This document shows, piece after piece, positions 53,204 through 61,673 of a DNA stretch of 64,000 nt. The translations under genes were made by a program, and so were the position numbers. The stretch is from Hymenobacter sp. UV11. GTDB lineage: Bacteria > Bacteroidota > Bacteroidia > Cytophagales > Hymenobacteraceae. Below the pieces are notes generated by a model. That model did not search any database and was not told the DNA's origin. It saw only the letters and a list, made by a program, of their open reading frames with translations. The stretch is from contig NZ_SRII01000013.1 of NCBI RefSeq assembly GCF_004684095.1, forward strand, positions 1-64,000. Direction: 5' to 3'. Each line of letters opens with the position of its first letter. Position 1 is the stretch's first letter.

Positions 53204-53304
53204 CCTGTAGGGTAAGCTTCAGCTTGCCGGCGATAGGTTTGCAAAGCACTATTTAGCAAGTATATACAAAATAGTTGCTGGCAAGCTAAAGCTTACCCTA
53301 CAGG
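53204..53304. repeat. Long hairpin element, 28-bp arms (CCTGTAGGGTAAGCTT)
   Basis: Arms 53204-53231 and 53277-53304 are inverted with two mismatches, around a 45-base AT-rich loop with a smaller ACTATTT/AAATAGT hairpin. It is much more AT-rich than the surroundings and looks like a small mobile or REP-type unit inside the sulfur operon. Confidence 0.85.
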
Positions 53305-53323
53305 TTGACTTTCTTTACTTTTT

Positions 53324-53884
53324 ATGCTTGAACTCTTGCAAAATCCCTGGCCCTGGTACGTGGCCGGGCCCCTGATTGGCCTCACCGTGCCGGCGCTGCT
53401 GCTGGTGGGCAACAAAGCGCTGGGCATCAGCAGCTCGCTGCGCCACGTGTGCGCCGCCTGCGTGCCGGCCGGCATCCCGTTTCTGACTTATAACTGGCGG
53501 GCCGAAATGTGGAACCTGGTGTTCGTGCTGGGCATTGCCCTGGGCGGCTTCCTGGGCTATCAGGTAATGGGCCACCCCGAGGTGGTGGGCATTTCGCCCG
53601 AAACCGTGCATGACCTTAAAACCCAGCTGCACCTCACCGATTTTACCGGCCTGCTGCCGCGCGAGCTGTTTGCCCTCGACAACCTGGCCAACTGGAAGGG
53701 CTGGGTATTTATGGTACTGGGCGGCTTTTTGGTGGGTTTTGGCACGCGCTACGCCGGGGGCTGCACCTCGGGCCACGCCATTTCGGGCCTCTCAAACTTG
53801 CAGTGGGTGTCGCTGGTGGCGGTTATCGGTTTTTTCGCCGGCGGGCTGGTGATGACCTGGGTGGTTTATCCGCTGCTGTTTTAA
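53324..53884 (+). CDS. YeeE/YedE-family sulfur transporter
   Basis: The 186-residue inner-membrane protein has four to five helices and the family motif YAGGCTSGHAISGLSNLQ (about 144-161), with the conserved Cys that in TsuA passes thiosulfate through the channel. A second Cys pair (HVCAACVPAG, about 44-50) is in a loop. YeeE/YedE proteins of this half-length occur in pairs, and the second is at 54557. They probably import thiosulfate or sulfane sulfur for the rhodaneses. Confidence 0.9.
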   Translation: MLELLQNPWPWYVAGPLIGLTVPALLLVGNKALGISSSLRHVCAACVPAGIPFLTYNWRAEMWNLVFVLGIALGGFLGYQVMGHPEVVGISPETVHDLKTQLHLTDFTGLLPRELFALDNLANWKGWVFMVLGGFLVGFGTRYAGGCTSGHAISGLSNLQWVSLVAVIGFFAGGLVMTWVVYPLLF

Positions 53885-53903
53885 CTCCCTACCCCCCTGT
53901 TCT

Positions 53904-54560
53904 ATGGAAGCCGCTGCCCCTAATCCCGCCGATTTCTGGGATGCCCGCTACGAGGCCGAAGCCTACGCCTACGGCACCGAGCCCAACGCCTATTTCCGCC
54001 GGCAGCTCGGCGCGTTGCCGCCCGGCCGCCTGCTGCTGCTGGCCGAAGGCGAGGGCCGCAACGCCGTGTACGCCGCCCAGCAGGGTTGGCAGGTGACGGC
54101 CGTGGACTTCAGCGATGAAGGCCGCGCTAAGGCCTTGCGCCTGGCCGCCAGCCGGGGCGTGCGCCTCGACTACCAGGTGGCCGACCTGACGGCCCTGCAC
54201 TGGCAGCGCCCCGGCTACTACGACGCCATCGGGCTGATTTACGCCCACCTACCCCCGGCCGACCGCCAAGCGGTGCACGCGGCGGCGGCGGCCAGCCTGG
54301 CCCCCAGCGGCCACCTGGTGCTAGAGGCCTTCAGCCCCCGGCAGCTGGGCCTGGCATCGGGCGGGCCGCGCGCAGCCGAGCTGCTCTACGAGCCGGCCCT
54401 GCTGGCCCCTGACTTTGCCGGCCTGACCCTGCTCGAAAACGAGGAGCTGCGGGTGGTGCTGCACGAAGGCAGCTTCCACGCTGGCCCGGCCAGCGTGGTG
54501 CGCCTGCTGGCCCGCCGCCCCGCTTCCGAACCTTACACCGAACTTACACCCTTGATATGA
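53904..54560 (+). CDS. Class I SAM-dependent methyltransferase (TehB/TPMT-like)
   Basis: The 218-residue cytoplasmic enzyme begins FWDARYEAEAYAYGTEPNAYF. It has the SAM motif LLLAEGEGRNAVYAAQQG (with E-G-E-G-R-N), AVDFSDEG and the motif IV region YDAIGLIYAHLPPADR. TehB-type proteins detoxify tellurite, and thiol methyltransferases share this shape. Lying between two YeeE/YedE genes, it may methylate thiols or chalcogenides; the substrate is unproven. It overlaps the next gene by 4 bp, so it is co-translated. Confidence 0.85.
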   Translation: MEAAAPNPADFWDARYEAEAYAYGTEPNAYFRRQLGALPPGRLLLLAEGEGRNAVYAAQQGWQVTAVDFSDEGRAKALRLAASRGVRLDYQVADLTALHWQRPGYYDAIGLIYAHLPPADRQAVHAAAAASLAPSGHLVLEAFSPRQLGLASGGPRAAELLYEPALLAPDFAGLTLLENEELRVVLHEGSFHAGPASVVRLLARRPASEPYTELTPLI

Positions 54561-54967
54561 AATACCTTAAATACCTGGTGCTGGGCACGTTGTTTGGCAT
54601 CATTCTCACCAAAAGCGAAGTTATCAGCTGGTTTCGGATTCAGGAGATGTTCCGTTTCCAGGCCTTCCACATGTACGGCGTCATTGGCTCGGCCATTGTG
54701 GTAGGCATGATTTCGATTCAGCTCATCAAGCGCAACCACCTCAAAACCATGAGCGGCGAGCCCATCGTCATTGCCGACAAGAAATTCAACCACGGCATCT
54801 GGATTGGCGGCTTTATTTTCGGGCTGGGCTGGGCCATTACGGGGGCCTGCCCCGGCCCGCTGTTTGCCCAGCTGGGCAGTGGCGTGGGCGGGGCGGCCGT
54901 GATGATTCTGGCCGCTCTGGCCGGCACCTGGACCTACAGCGCCCTGCGCGAAAAGCTGCCCTACTAA
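54557..54967 (+). CDS. YeeE/YedE-family (DUF6691-type) membrane protein
   Basis: The 136-residue protein has four hydrophobic segments and the motif GLGWAITGACPGPLFAQLGSG (about 93-113), the second-half motif of split YeeE/YedE transporters with conserved Cys. It pairs with the protein at 53324-53884. It overlaps the methyltransferase stop by 4 bp. A family-B hairpin element starts 11 bp after its stop. Confidence 0.88.
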   Translation: MKYLKYLVLGTLFGIILTKSEVISWFRIQEMFRFQAFHMYGVIGSAIVVGMISIQLIKRNHLKTMSGEPIVIADKKFNHGIWIGGFIFGLGWAITGACPGPLFAQLGSGVGGAAVMILAALAGTWTYSALREKLPY

Positions 54968-54978
54968 GGCGGTGGGGC

Positions 54979-55086
54979 GTCTTCCGGTCCGACGCCGGAG
55001 GCGTCCGACCGGTTGTCTTCGCCTGGCATCGGCAGCACGGCGCTTACGGCAACCGGTCGGACGGCTGCGCCGTCGGACCGGAAGAC
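54979..55086. repeat. REP-like hairpin pair, copy 7 (family B)
   Basis: Arms 54979-55015 and 55050-55086 are inverted repeats of 37 bp. The inner hairpin is GACGCC/GGCGTC in one arm but GACGGC/GCCGTC in the other, a paired (compensatory) change that keeps each arm's own stem. It separates the yeeE operon from tsdA. Confidence 0.85.
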
Positions 55087-55152
55087 GGAACCTAATTGCT
55101 TTCGTGCCGGCTCACCTGCGTTACTTGTTGCTCGCTTAGCCTTCCTTGTGTG

Positions 55153-56202
55153 ATGATGCCTTCTAAAGAACCCGGCCGGCAGCTTAAGCTGGTGGTGCGT
55201 TTGCTTTTGCTGCTCACGACCGTGGTGGTGCTGGTGGCCGTGGCGCTGGTGAGCCAGCTTTATGGCCTGGCTAGCCCGCCCGCGCCAATAGCCGTGGCCG
55301 ATGAAGCCACTGACGGCCCGCCGCCGGCCGGCAGCTACCACCGCCCCGCCACCCCGGCCCCCGACACCACCACGATTCCGCGTACGGCGGCGGGCCGCCA
55401 GATTCGCTACGGGCGCGAGTTGATAGCCCGCACGGCCGCCTATCTCGGGCCGCAGGGCACGGTGGCGCACCTCACCAACGGCATGAACTGCCAGAACTGC
55501 CACCTGCAGGCCGGCACCCAGGGCTTCGCCAACAACTACCTGGCCGTGGCTTCGACGTATCCTAAAATGCGGGCCCGCTCGGGCACCATGGTCACCACCC
55601 AGCTGCGGGTAAACGACTGCATCGAGCGCAGCCTCAACGGCCGCGCCTTGCCCGACAGCAGCCGCGAGCTGCGCGCTATGGTAGCCTACATCAACTGGCT
55701 GGGGACAGGCATTCCGAAGGGGAAGAAAGTCTACGGCACGGGCTTCGTGAAGCTGGCCTACCTCGACCGGGCTGCCGACCCGGTGATTGGCAAGGCCGTG
55801 TTTGCCAGCAAGTGCCAGAGCTGCCATGGGCCGGAAGGCCAGGGCCAGCCGCTGGCCGACAGCACGGGCTATCAGTACCCACCGCTGTGGGGCCCGCACA
55901 GCTACAACGACGGCGCGGGCCTGTTTCGGGTGAGCAACCTGGCCAAATACGTGAAAGCGGCCATGCCCTTTGGGGCCACCTTCGACCACGCGCAGCTCAC
56001 CAACAAGCAGGCCTGGGACGTGGCAGCCTTCGTTAACTCGCAGCCCCGCCCGCACCTGCCTACCCCCCACGACTGGCCCGACATCCGCAAGAAACCGGTC
56101 GACCACCCCTTCGGCCCCTACGCCGATGCTTTTTCCGAGCGGCAGCACAAGTACGGGCCGTGGCCGCCTATTGAGGCCGCCTACCCCTCCAAAACCAACT
56201 AA
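55153..56202 (+). CDS. tsdA: Thiosulfate dehydrogenase, dihaem cytochrome c
   Basis: The 349-residue protein is exported or membrane-anchored by one N-terminal helix (about 13-36). It has two haem c sites, Cys113-x-x-Cys116-His117 (NCQNCH) and Cys221-x-x-Cys224-His225 (KCQSCH). Cys156 in RVNDCIERSLNG is at the position of the axial Cys ligand characteristic of TsdA. TsdA oxidises two thiosulfates to tetrathionate (or the reverse) in the periplasm. Two ATGs (55153, 55156) are adjacent. A porin and DsrE gene follow with 9- and 18-bp gaps. Confidence 0.9.
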   Translation: MMPSKEPGRQLKLVVRLLLLLTTVVVLVAVALVSQLYGLASPPAPIAVADEATDGPPPAGSYHRPATPAPDTTTIPRTAAGRQIRYGRELIARTAAYLGPQGTVAHLTNGMNCQNCHLQAGTQGFANNYLAVASTYPKMRARSGTMVTTQLRVNDCIERSLNGRALPDSSRELRAMVAYINWLGTGIPKGKKVYGTGFVKLAYLDRAADPVIGKAVFASKCQSCHGPEGQGQPLADSTGYQYPPLWGPHSYNDGAGLFRVSNLAKYVKAAMPFGATFDHAQLTNKQAWDVAAFVNSQPRPHLPTPHDWPDIRKKPVDHPFGPYADAFSERQHKYGPWPPIEAAYPSKTN

Positions 56203-56211
56203 CTCCCGCTG

Positions 56212-57666
56212 ATGAATCGCCTCCTTCGTCTCTGCGCGGCCGGCCTGCTACTGGCCTCCTTCGCCGCGCGGGCGCAGCAGGCCGAGCCCGCCCCTACCCT
56301 CCCCACCACCGGCCGGCCGGTGCTGCAGCCTTATGCCGCCCCGGCTGCGGCCGACACGGTGCAGGCCCGCACGCTGGCCGAAGCCTTCGGGCGCGGGCAG
56401 TGGCAGGGCCGGGTGCGTAACTACTTGCTGGCAACCAACAACCGCGGCAGCCTGCCCGACTACTACGCCAATGGCCTGGGAGCGGGGGCGCGGTTCGAGA
56501 CGGCCCCGCTACACGGGTTTTTGGTGGGGGCGAGCGGCTTTTTTTGGGTGAGCCTGGCCGCCAATAACCTGGCCACGCCCGATGCGGCCACCGGCGCGGT
56601 GAGCCGCTACGAGGTGGGTTTATTTGACGTGAGCAGCCCCGGCCGGCGGCAGCTCACGGGCCGGCCCGAGGAGCTGTTTGCCCGCTACCGCTGGCGGCAG
56701 TCGACGGCCACCTTCGGCCGGCAGCTGCTGGTGACGCCCCTGCTCAACCCCCAGGATGGCCGCCTGAGCCCGAACTACGAGCAAGGATTATGGCTGGAAG
56801 TCAACGAGCTGGCTCACACCCGCTTCACAGCGGGCTGGCTCACGCACATCGCCGTGCGCTCTACTTCGGAGTGGGCACCGGTGGCCAATTCCATCGGCCT
56901 CTACTCGGCGGGGGTGGATGAAACCGGCCGGCGCGCCGCCTACCCCGGCCAGCTGAGCAGCCGGGGCCTGGGCGTGCTGGGCGCCAGCCGGCAGCTGGGC
57001 ACCCGCACCCGCGTGCAGGCCTGGAACTACTACGCCGACAACCTCTTCAACAGTTTCTTCACGGAGCTAACTACCGGCCGGGCCGTGGGCGCGGGCCAGC
57101 TCACCGGGGGTGCGCAGTACCACTACCAGCGCACGGTGGGCACCGGCGGCAACCCCGACCCGCGCCTAGCCTACAGTGCCCCCGGCCGCCAGGCCCACGC
57201 CCTGAGCGCCCGCCTGGGCTACCAGCGCGGCCCCTGGAGCCTGAGCGCCAACTACACCCGCATCACCCGCACGGGGCGCTTCCTTTTTCCGCGCGAATGG
57301 GGCCGCGAGCCGTTTTATACGTTTCTGCCCCGCGAGCGGGAAGAGGGCTTTGGCGGCCTTACGGCAGCCGCGCTGCTGGCCAGCTACGCGGTGCCGACCG
57401 CGCCGGGGCTAAAGGCGGAGGCCGGCTACGGCCACTACTACCTGCCCGATGTGCAGGATTTTCGCCTCAACAAGTACGGCATGCCCTCCTACAGCCAGCT
57501 CAACGCCTCGCTCAGCTACCCGTTGCGGGGCTGGGCAAATGGGCTGCGCGGGCAGGTGCTCTACATTTACAAAGCGCCGCTGGGCGACACCTACGACGAG
57601 GCCCGCTACGTGGTGAACAAAGTAGACATGCACCAGCTGAACCTGCTTATCAACTACGATTTCTAA
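56212..57666 (+). CDS. Outer-membrane beta-barrel porin (OprD-like)
   Basis: The 484-residue protein has a signal peptide (LLRLCAAGLLLASFAARAQ). The barrel has alternating strands with many Tyr and Trp, and the chain ends in a C-terminal Phe (NLLINYDF), typical for outer-membrane insertion. The early segment RTLAEAFGRGQWQGRVRNYLLATNN resembles the N-terminal region of OprD-family porins of Bacteroidota. Co-location with tsdA suggests it admits thiosulfate or tetrathionate, which is an inference. Confidence 0.82.
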   Translation: MNRLLRLCAAGLLLASFAARAQQAEPAPTLPTTGRPVLQPYAAPAAADTVQARTLAEAFGRGQWQGRVRNYLLATNNRGSLPDYYANGLGAGARFETAPLHGFLVGASGFFWVSLAANNLATPDAATGAVSRYEVGLFDVSSPGRRQLTGRPEELFARYRWRQSTATFGRQLLVTPLLNPQDGRLSPNYEQGLWLEVNELAHTRFTAGWLTHIAVRSTSEWAPVANSIGLYSAGVDETGRRAAYPGQLSSRGLGVLGASRQLGTRTRVQAWNYYADNLFNSFFTELTTGRAVGAGQLTGGAQYHYQRTVGTGGNPDPRLAYSAPGRQAHALSARLGYQRGPWSLSANYTRITRTGRFLFPREWGREPFYTFLPREREEGFGGLTAAALLASYAVPTAPGLKAEAGYGHYYLPDVQDFRLNKYGMPSYSQLNASLSYPLRGWANGLRGQVLYIYKAPLGDTYDEARYVVNKVDMHQLNLLINYDF

Positions 57667-57684
57667 CTCACTTTCCACCTGCTG

Positions 57685-58224
57685 ATGAACTTCTTTCCCC
57701 ACTTGCTCTCCGCCGCGGCGCTGTTGGCTACCATCGGCACCGCACAGGCCCAGACTATGCCCGCCGCCACACCCACGCCGCCTACCGCCGCCCCGACTCC
57801 CGCCCCGGCCCTGACGCCACCCAACGCCGCCTTTGCGGCCAAAGCGGCTACTTACGCCGGGGCGCCGGCTACCAAGAGTCACTACCGAGCTGTGTATCAG
57901 CTCGACAGCAACGACCCCAAGCTCATCAACCAGACGCTGCACAACATGAAAAACGCCCTGGAAGACCCGCGCCTGAAAGGCAAGCTGGAACTGGAGCTGG
58001 TGGTGTTCAGCGGCGGCACGGTGGTGTTTAAAAAGGAGCAGCCCTACGAGGCCGACGTGCTGGCTTTGCAGCAGGCGGGCGTGGTGCTGGCGCAGTGTGC
58101 AAATTCGATGAAAGCCTACAAGCTGACCAAGGACGACATGCTGCCCTACATCTCGGTGGTGCCCACCGGCAACGGCGAGCTGATTATTCGCCAGACGGAG
58201 GGCTGGGTGCTGGTGCATCCGTAA
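57685..58224 (+). CDS. Exported DsrE-family sulfur-relay protein
   Basis: The 179-residue protein has a signal peptide (LLSAAALLATIGTAQAQ), a Pro/Ala-rich linker (25-50) and a DsrE/DsrF-like domain (about 65-179). Strand HYRAVYQLDSNDP, LELELVVFSGGTVVF and the conserved Cys in VVLAQCANSMKAYKL are visible. The Cys carries persulfide in DsrE proteins. A periplasmic DsrE after tsdA suggests handling of sulfane sulfur outside the cytoplasm. Confidence 0.87.
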   Translation: MNFFPHLLSAAALLATIGTAQAQTMPAATPTPPTAAPTPAPALTPPNAAFAAKAATYAGAPATKSHYRAVYQLDSNDPKLINQTLHNMKNALEDPRLKGKLELELVVFSGGTVVFKKEQPYEADVLALQQAGVVLAQCANSMKAYKLTKDDMLPYISVVPTGNGELIIRQTEGWVLVHP

Positions 58225-58408
58225 ACCCACCGGGCCACTCGCCCGGGCAGTTTCGCGCCAATCGTTGCTTCGTGGGTAAAACGCCCCGTTTCATGTCTGT
58301 ATGGGGTTTCTGGAGGGCGGTGCATTTGCCTATGTGTCAGCGCAATATCCTCGTGCAGTTCCCGGCGGGCTCGCTGCAACGCCGTGGGGCAGTCCGCCAG
58401 GGTTTCCC

Positions 58409-58474
58409 CTGACAAATGGCAGACTAAGCGTTGATTTTTATCAGGGCCCCGGCGCTGGCAGGGGGTGACTTTTG
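58409..58474 (+). promoter_or_regulatory. Regulon promoter now facing a cydB remnant
   Basis: The distal box CTGA-N6-GCAG is centred at 58415.5. The proximal box TTGA-N6-TCAG is centred at 58437.5 (22 bp apart). The -7 element gACTTTTG is at 58467-58474, 29.5 bp from the proximal centre. It is intact although the gene behind it is truncated. Confidence 0.8.
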
Positions 58475-58546
58475 TCGTGGCTGCCCCGCTGGGAACGTGA
58501 AGTGGCCCACGCCCATCGAAGGGAAGCCCGGCAACTAGCTACTTAA

Positions 58547-58777
58547 AACGCGGCGCTGCTGCTGCTGACGGTGGCGGCGGGGCTGTTTCCGGTGCTGGTG
58601 CGCTCCACCCTCAACCCGGCCTGGAACCTGACGATTTATAATGCGGCCTCGTCGCACAAGTCGCTGGGTATCATGCTGACCATCGCGGCCATTGGGGTGC
58701 CGCTGGTGGCCATCTACACGGGCTTCGTGTTTTGGGTGTTTCGCGGCAAGGTGCGCCTCGACGACGCGAGCTATTAG
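58547..58777 (+). pseudogene. cydB: 3' remnant of cytochrome bd oxidase subunit II (cydB)
   Basis: After a stop at 58544-58546 the frame encodes about 76 residues: GLFPVLVRSTLNPAWNLTIYNAAS, HKSLGIMLTIAAIGVPLV and YTGFVFWVFRGKVRLDDASY. These are the last two helices of CydB and its conserved C-terminus. CydA and the first three quarters of CydB are missing, presumably by a deletion that left the promoter about 75 bp away. A GTG at 58571 could start a 68-residue peptide, but it would lack all functional parts. Confidence 0.82.
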
Positions 58778-58950
58778 CCTGTAGGTATCCCTACCCCAGG
58801 TAATCTGCCCAAGGGTCGCATTTTGCTGAACGCCAGCTTGGCTTACCTCGCAACTTGCTTGTTATCAGATATTTGATAGTGTATGACACAATTCTTCGTT
58901 CGCAGTCGAGCTGCTTTCGCGGGCGCAGGTACCCAGACTTGGTAATTACG

Positions 58951-60093
58951 CTAAGCTGCCTCGGTTACCATTTGGGGGGAAGAGTTTTGCAGGTCAAGCT
59001 GAAGCCTTGCACTGGTGGCGGACTGCGATGCGGGGTAGCGCTGCCATACGCCTAACCCTACCCCCAATGCCACGCCCAGGAGAAGTAGTGCGCTGAGCAG
59101 CACCGCATTGCCCAGGTAAGCATAGTGTGACACGACCAGTAGGAGGGCCAGGTTGAATAGCCCCAGCGTTAGCACTACGCCAATTTGGGAGAAGCCCAGG
59201 GCCAGTAGGCAGTGGTGCACGTGGTTTTTGTCGGGGCGGAAGGGCGAACGGCCCGCCGCCATGCGCACGAGAAACACCCGGGTAGTATCGAAAAGCGGCA
59301 CAAACAGGATAGCCACAGCCAGGGCTGGGGTAGCGTAGCCGGTGAGCTGGTGCCCGGTATTGCCCAGCTCAATAAACCGAATAGCCAGCACCGACACGAT
59401 AAAGCCGCACACCAGCGAGCCCGTATCGCCCATGAAAATGCGGGCGTGATGAAAATTGTAGCGCAAAAAGCCCACCGTGCCGCCCAGCAGGCAAGCTGCC
59501 ACAAACGCGTAGTTGCCGCTGTCGCTGCCACCGTAGCGAAAAAAATAGTAGCCAAAGGTGCTGGCGCTTAACACTATTAGCGAGCCGGCCAAGCCGTCGA
59601 GGCCGTCAATCAGGTTGATGGCATTGGTAATACCTACAATCACAAGGAAGGTGAAGCCGTAGCTGAGGCCCACCGGCAGGGTGCCAATACCCATGATGCC
59701 CTGGAAGCTGGTGATGCGCACATCGGCCATCAGCAGCACAATGCCGGTGGCCAGCAGCTGCCCCACAAATTTTTTGGCCACGGAAATCGTCACCAGGTCG
59801 TCCTTCACGCCCACGAAAAACAGCAGCAGGCAGCCTGCCAGCAGGTGCTGCACGCCGTTGGCCAGCGGGGCAAAGATGGTTAGGGCCGAGAAGAAGCCCG
59901 CCAGCACGGCTACCCCACCCAGGCGCGGCGTTAGGGAGCGGTGCACAGTGCGCTCGTTGGGGGCATCGAGCAGGTGTTTGAGGTGCGCGACATACACGAT
60001 AGAAGGCACGGCGAACAGCGCGATGAGCAGGGCCCACAGCGTGGCCAGCACCAGCGGTAGCAGCGAGGAAAGGGGGGTAGTGAGTGGTATCAT
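58951..60093 (-). CDS. Undecaprenyl-phosphate sugar-1-phosphate transferase (MraY/WecA family)
   Basis: The 380-residue inner-membrane protein has about ten helices. It shows the family motifs PRLGGVAV, GVKDDL (Asp pair), NAINLIDGLDGLAGS, IFMGDTGSLVCGF and the HVHH loop (DKNHVHHC). These enzymes load a sugar-1-phosphate such as GlcNAc-1-P onto undecaprenyl phosphate, the first step of polysaccharide assembly. It faces away from the export genes at 60466 on, but fits the same exopolysaccharide locus. The hydrophilic 30-residue tail is not conserved. Confidence 0.92.
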   Translation of the reverse strand: MIPLTTPLSSLLPLVLATLWALLIALFAVPSIVYVAHLKHLLDAPNERTVHRSLTPRLGGVAVLAGFFSALTIFAPLANGVQHLLAGCLLLFFVGVKDDLVTISVAKKFVGQLLATGIVLLMADVRITSFQGIMGIGTLPVGLSYGFTFLVIVGITNAINLIDGLDGLAGSLIVLSASTFGYYFFRYGGSDSGNYAFVAACLLGGTVGFLRYNFHHARIFMGDTGSLVCGFIVSVLAIRFIELGNTGHQLTGYATPALAVAILFVPLFDTTRVFLVRMAAGRSPFRPDKNHVHHCLLALGFSQIGVVLTLGLFNLALLLVVSHYAYLGNAVLLSALLLLGVALGVGLGVWQRYPASQSATSARLQLDLQNSSPQMVTEAA

Positions 60094-60301
60094 ATCTAGA
60101 TAAGGAGGCTGAGAGCGGCTAAGAAGCAGGCCTTGAGTACCAGCCTAATGCCAGGCTGCTGAGTACACCCAAACTAGCTTTCTATCAATAGCTTGGCGCC
60201 ACCAGGCAGTGGCCGGTACGTCCGGCTTTTAGAGTTGCCGTCTGAATGCTGGAAATTCCTGCGCCGCGGTGGTGAATGGGGTGGCTTGGCGCGGCCCCGG
60301 C

Positions 60302-60325
60302 CCTACCCCCCCAGGTGGGGGTAGG
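60302..60325. other. Short hairpin in the leader region of the exopolysaccharide locus
   Basis: CCTACCCCC (60302-60310) pairs with GGGGGTAGG (60317-60325). It is made of two inverted copies of the octamer abundant in this window. The 60094-60465 gap otherwise shows no gene and no regulon box. Confidence 0.45.
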
Positions 60326-60465
60326 CGCTCCGCATTCCGGACTCAATTCTAGAAACTGGAAGCTGGCAGGAAGCTGCAAATTTTTATTTTACTGGCAATC
60401 AGTAAGTTGTGCTTAGTCGTGTGCCTTGGCACCGCGTTGGCCTTAGCCGGGCCAAACCAATCGAC

Positions 60466-60900
60466 ATGCTAACTACGCCTCAAAAAGTATTCCTGGTCGA
60501 CGACGACCCTTTCTGCCGTCAGCTCATTGAGCATGCCGTACGCAGCTGTGGCTTTCACGATGTGCAGGCCTTCGATAATGGTGCGGCTTGCCTGGATGCG
60601 CTCATCGAGGAGCCGACTATCATTTTTCTGGACCAGATGATGGGCAGCGTGTCGGGCACCGATGCGCTGAAGGCCATTAAGCGCTTTAACCCCGACATCT
60701 ACGTGGTGCTGGTGAGTGGCCAGCAGCAAGTGCAGGTGGCCGTGGACTCGCTCAAGTACGGCGCCTTCGACTACGTGGTGAAGGACGAGCGCTTAGACGA
60801 GCGCCTGGCAACGGTGCTGGCCAAAATAGCGCACGTGCAAACCCTACTGGCAAACCGCCCCAAACCTAAATCCCGCTTCTTATCCCTGTTTTCGCTCTGA
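60466..60900 (+). CDS. Single-domain response regulator
   Basis: The 144-residue protein is a receiver domain with Asp12-Asp13-Asp14, phospho-acceptor Asp56 (FLDQMMG), VSGQQQ and VVKDE (Lys). A short basic tail KPKSRFLSLFSL takes the place of an output domain. It must act by protein contact. Encoded directly before the polysaccharide export genes (11 bp), it may control synthesis or secretion. Confidence 0.9.
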   Translation: MLTTPQKVFLVDDDPFCRQLIEHAVRSCGFHDVQAFDNGAACLDALIEEPTIIFLDQMMGSVSGTDALKAIKRFNPDIYVVLVSGQQQVQVAVDSLKYGAFDYVVKDERLDERLATVLAKIAHVQTLLANRPKPKSRFLSLFSL

Positions 60901-60911
60901 CACTATATAGT

Positions 60912-61667
60912 ATGACCAACACCTTACCCTTACCCGTGGCGCTGCGCTGGGTGGCCCTACTCGTGCTGGGCCTGCTGAGCAGCTGTACTCAAAACCTCTT
61001 TACGACCAAGAAAACGCTGCCCCCGCCCGCCACGCTGGCCGTGGGGGCCGACTACCAGTACCGGCTGCGCAAAGATGACAAAATCAGCATCAGCATCTTA
61101 GACCACGAAGAGCTGAGCATGGGCTCGATTTATAGCCACTACAGCGTGAATGAAAACGAGGGCAAGTGGGAGCTGGTGGATGCCGCCGGCAACCTCAACG
61201 TGCCCAAAATCGGGACTTACCACGTGGAGGGGCTCACGCTGCTCGAAGCGGAAGACCAGCTCGAAAAAATTCTGAGCAAGTGGATTGTCAATCCGCAGAT
61301 TACGCTAAAGGTGCTCAACAAGGAAGCTACCGTGCTGGGCGAGGTGAACACGCCCGGCAACATGCGCCTCGATAAGGAGCGCAATACCCTGGTGCAGGTG
61401 CTGGGCAAGGCCGGCGATTTTGGGGTGTACGCGGATAAGCGCCACGTCAAGATTATGCGCCAGAATGCCACCGGCACTTTTGCCACGGAGGTAGACCTGA
61501 CTACCCTCAGCGGTTTCGAGCGCGAAAATCTTATCATCCTGCCCGGCGACGTGGTGTACGTGCCGAGCAAAAGCGGCAAGCAGTTCGACCGCAAAGCGCC
61601 CTCGGTGCTGGGGGTAGCCTCCATGGTCAGTGCCTTTTTCATCATCCTTCGCTACGTTCATCCCTAA
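60912..61667 (+). CDS. Polysaccharide export lipoprotein (Wza-like)
   Basis: The 251-residue outer-membrane protein has lipobox LLSSC (Cys25), a polysaccharide-export domain (about 48-135, YRLRKDDKISISILDHEELSMG) and an SLBB-type domain (about 138-215, VLGEVNTPGNM). A C-terminal hydrophobic helix (SVLGVASMVSAFFIILRYV) is typical of Bacteroidota Wza-like proteins. It precedes the Wzz-like gene by 6 bp. Confidence 0.93.
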   Translation: MTNTLPLPVALRWVALLVLGLLSSCTQNLFTTKKTLPPPATLAVGADYQYRLRKDDKISISILDHEELSMGSIYSHYSVNENEGKWELVDAAGNLNVPKIGTYHVEGLTLLEAEDQLEKILSKWIVNPQITLKVLNKEATVLGEVNTPGNMRLDKERNTLVQVLGKAGDFGVYADKRHVKIMRQNATGTFATEVDLTTLSGFERENLIILPGDVVYVPSKSGKQFDRKAPSVLGVASMVSAFFIILRYVHP

Positions 61668-61673
61668 GCTGCT

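Noticed and set aside
54964..56148. Minus-strand frame opposite tsdA
   Set aside because: It is antisense to a gene with two haem-binding motifs and overlaps a hairpin element; no recognisable protein pattern.
58225..58400. Possible cydA remnant before the promoter at 58409
   Set aside because: No frame in this stretch resembles CydA; it appears to be plain intergenic sequence after the DsrE gene.
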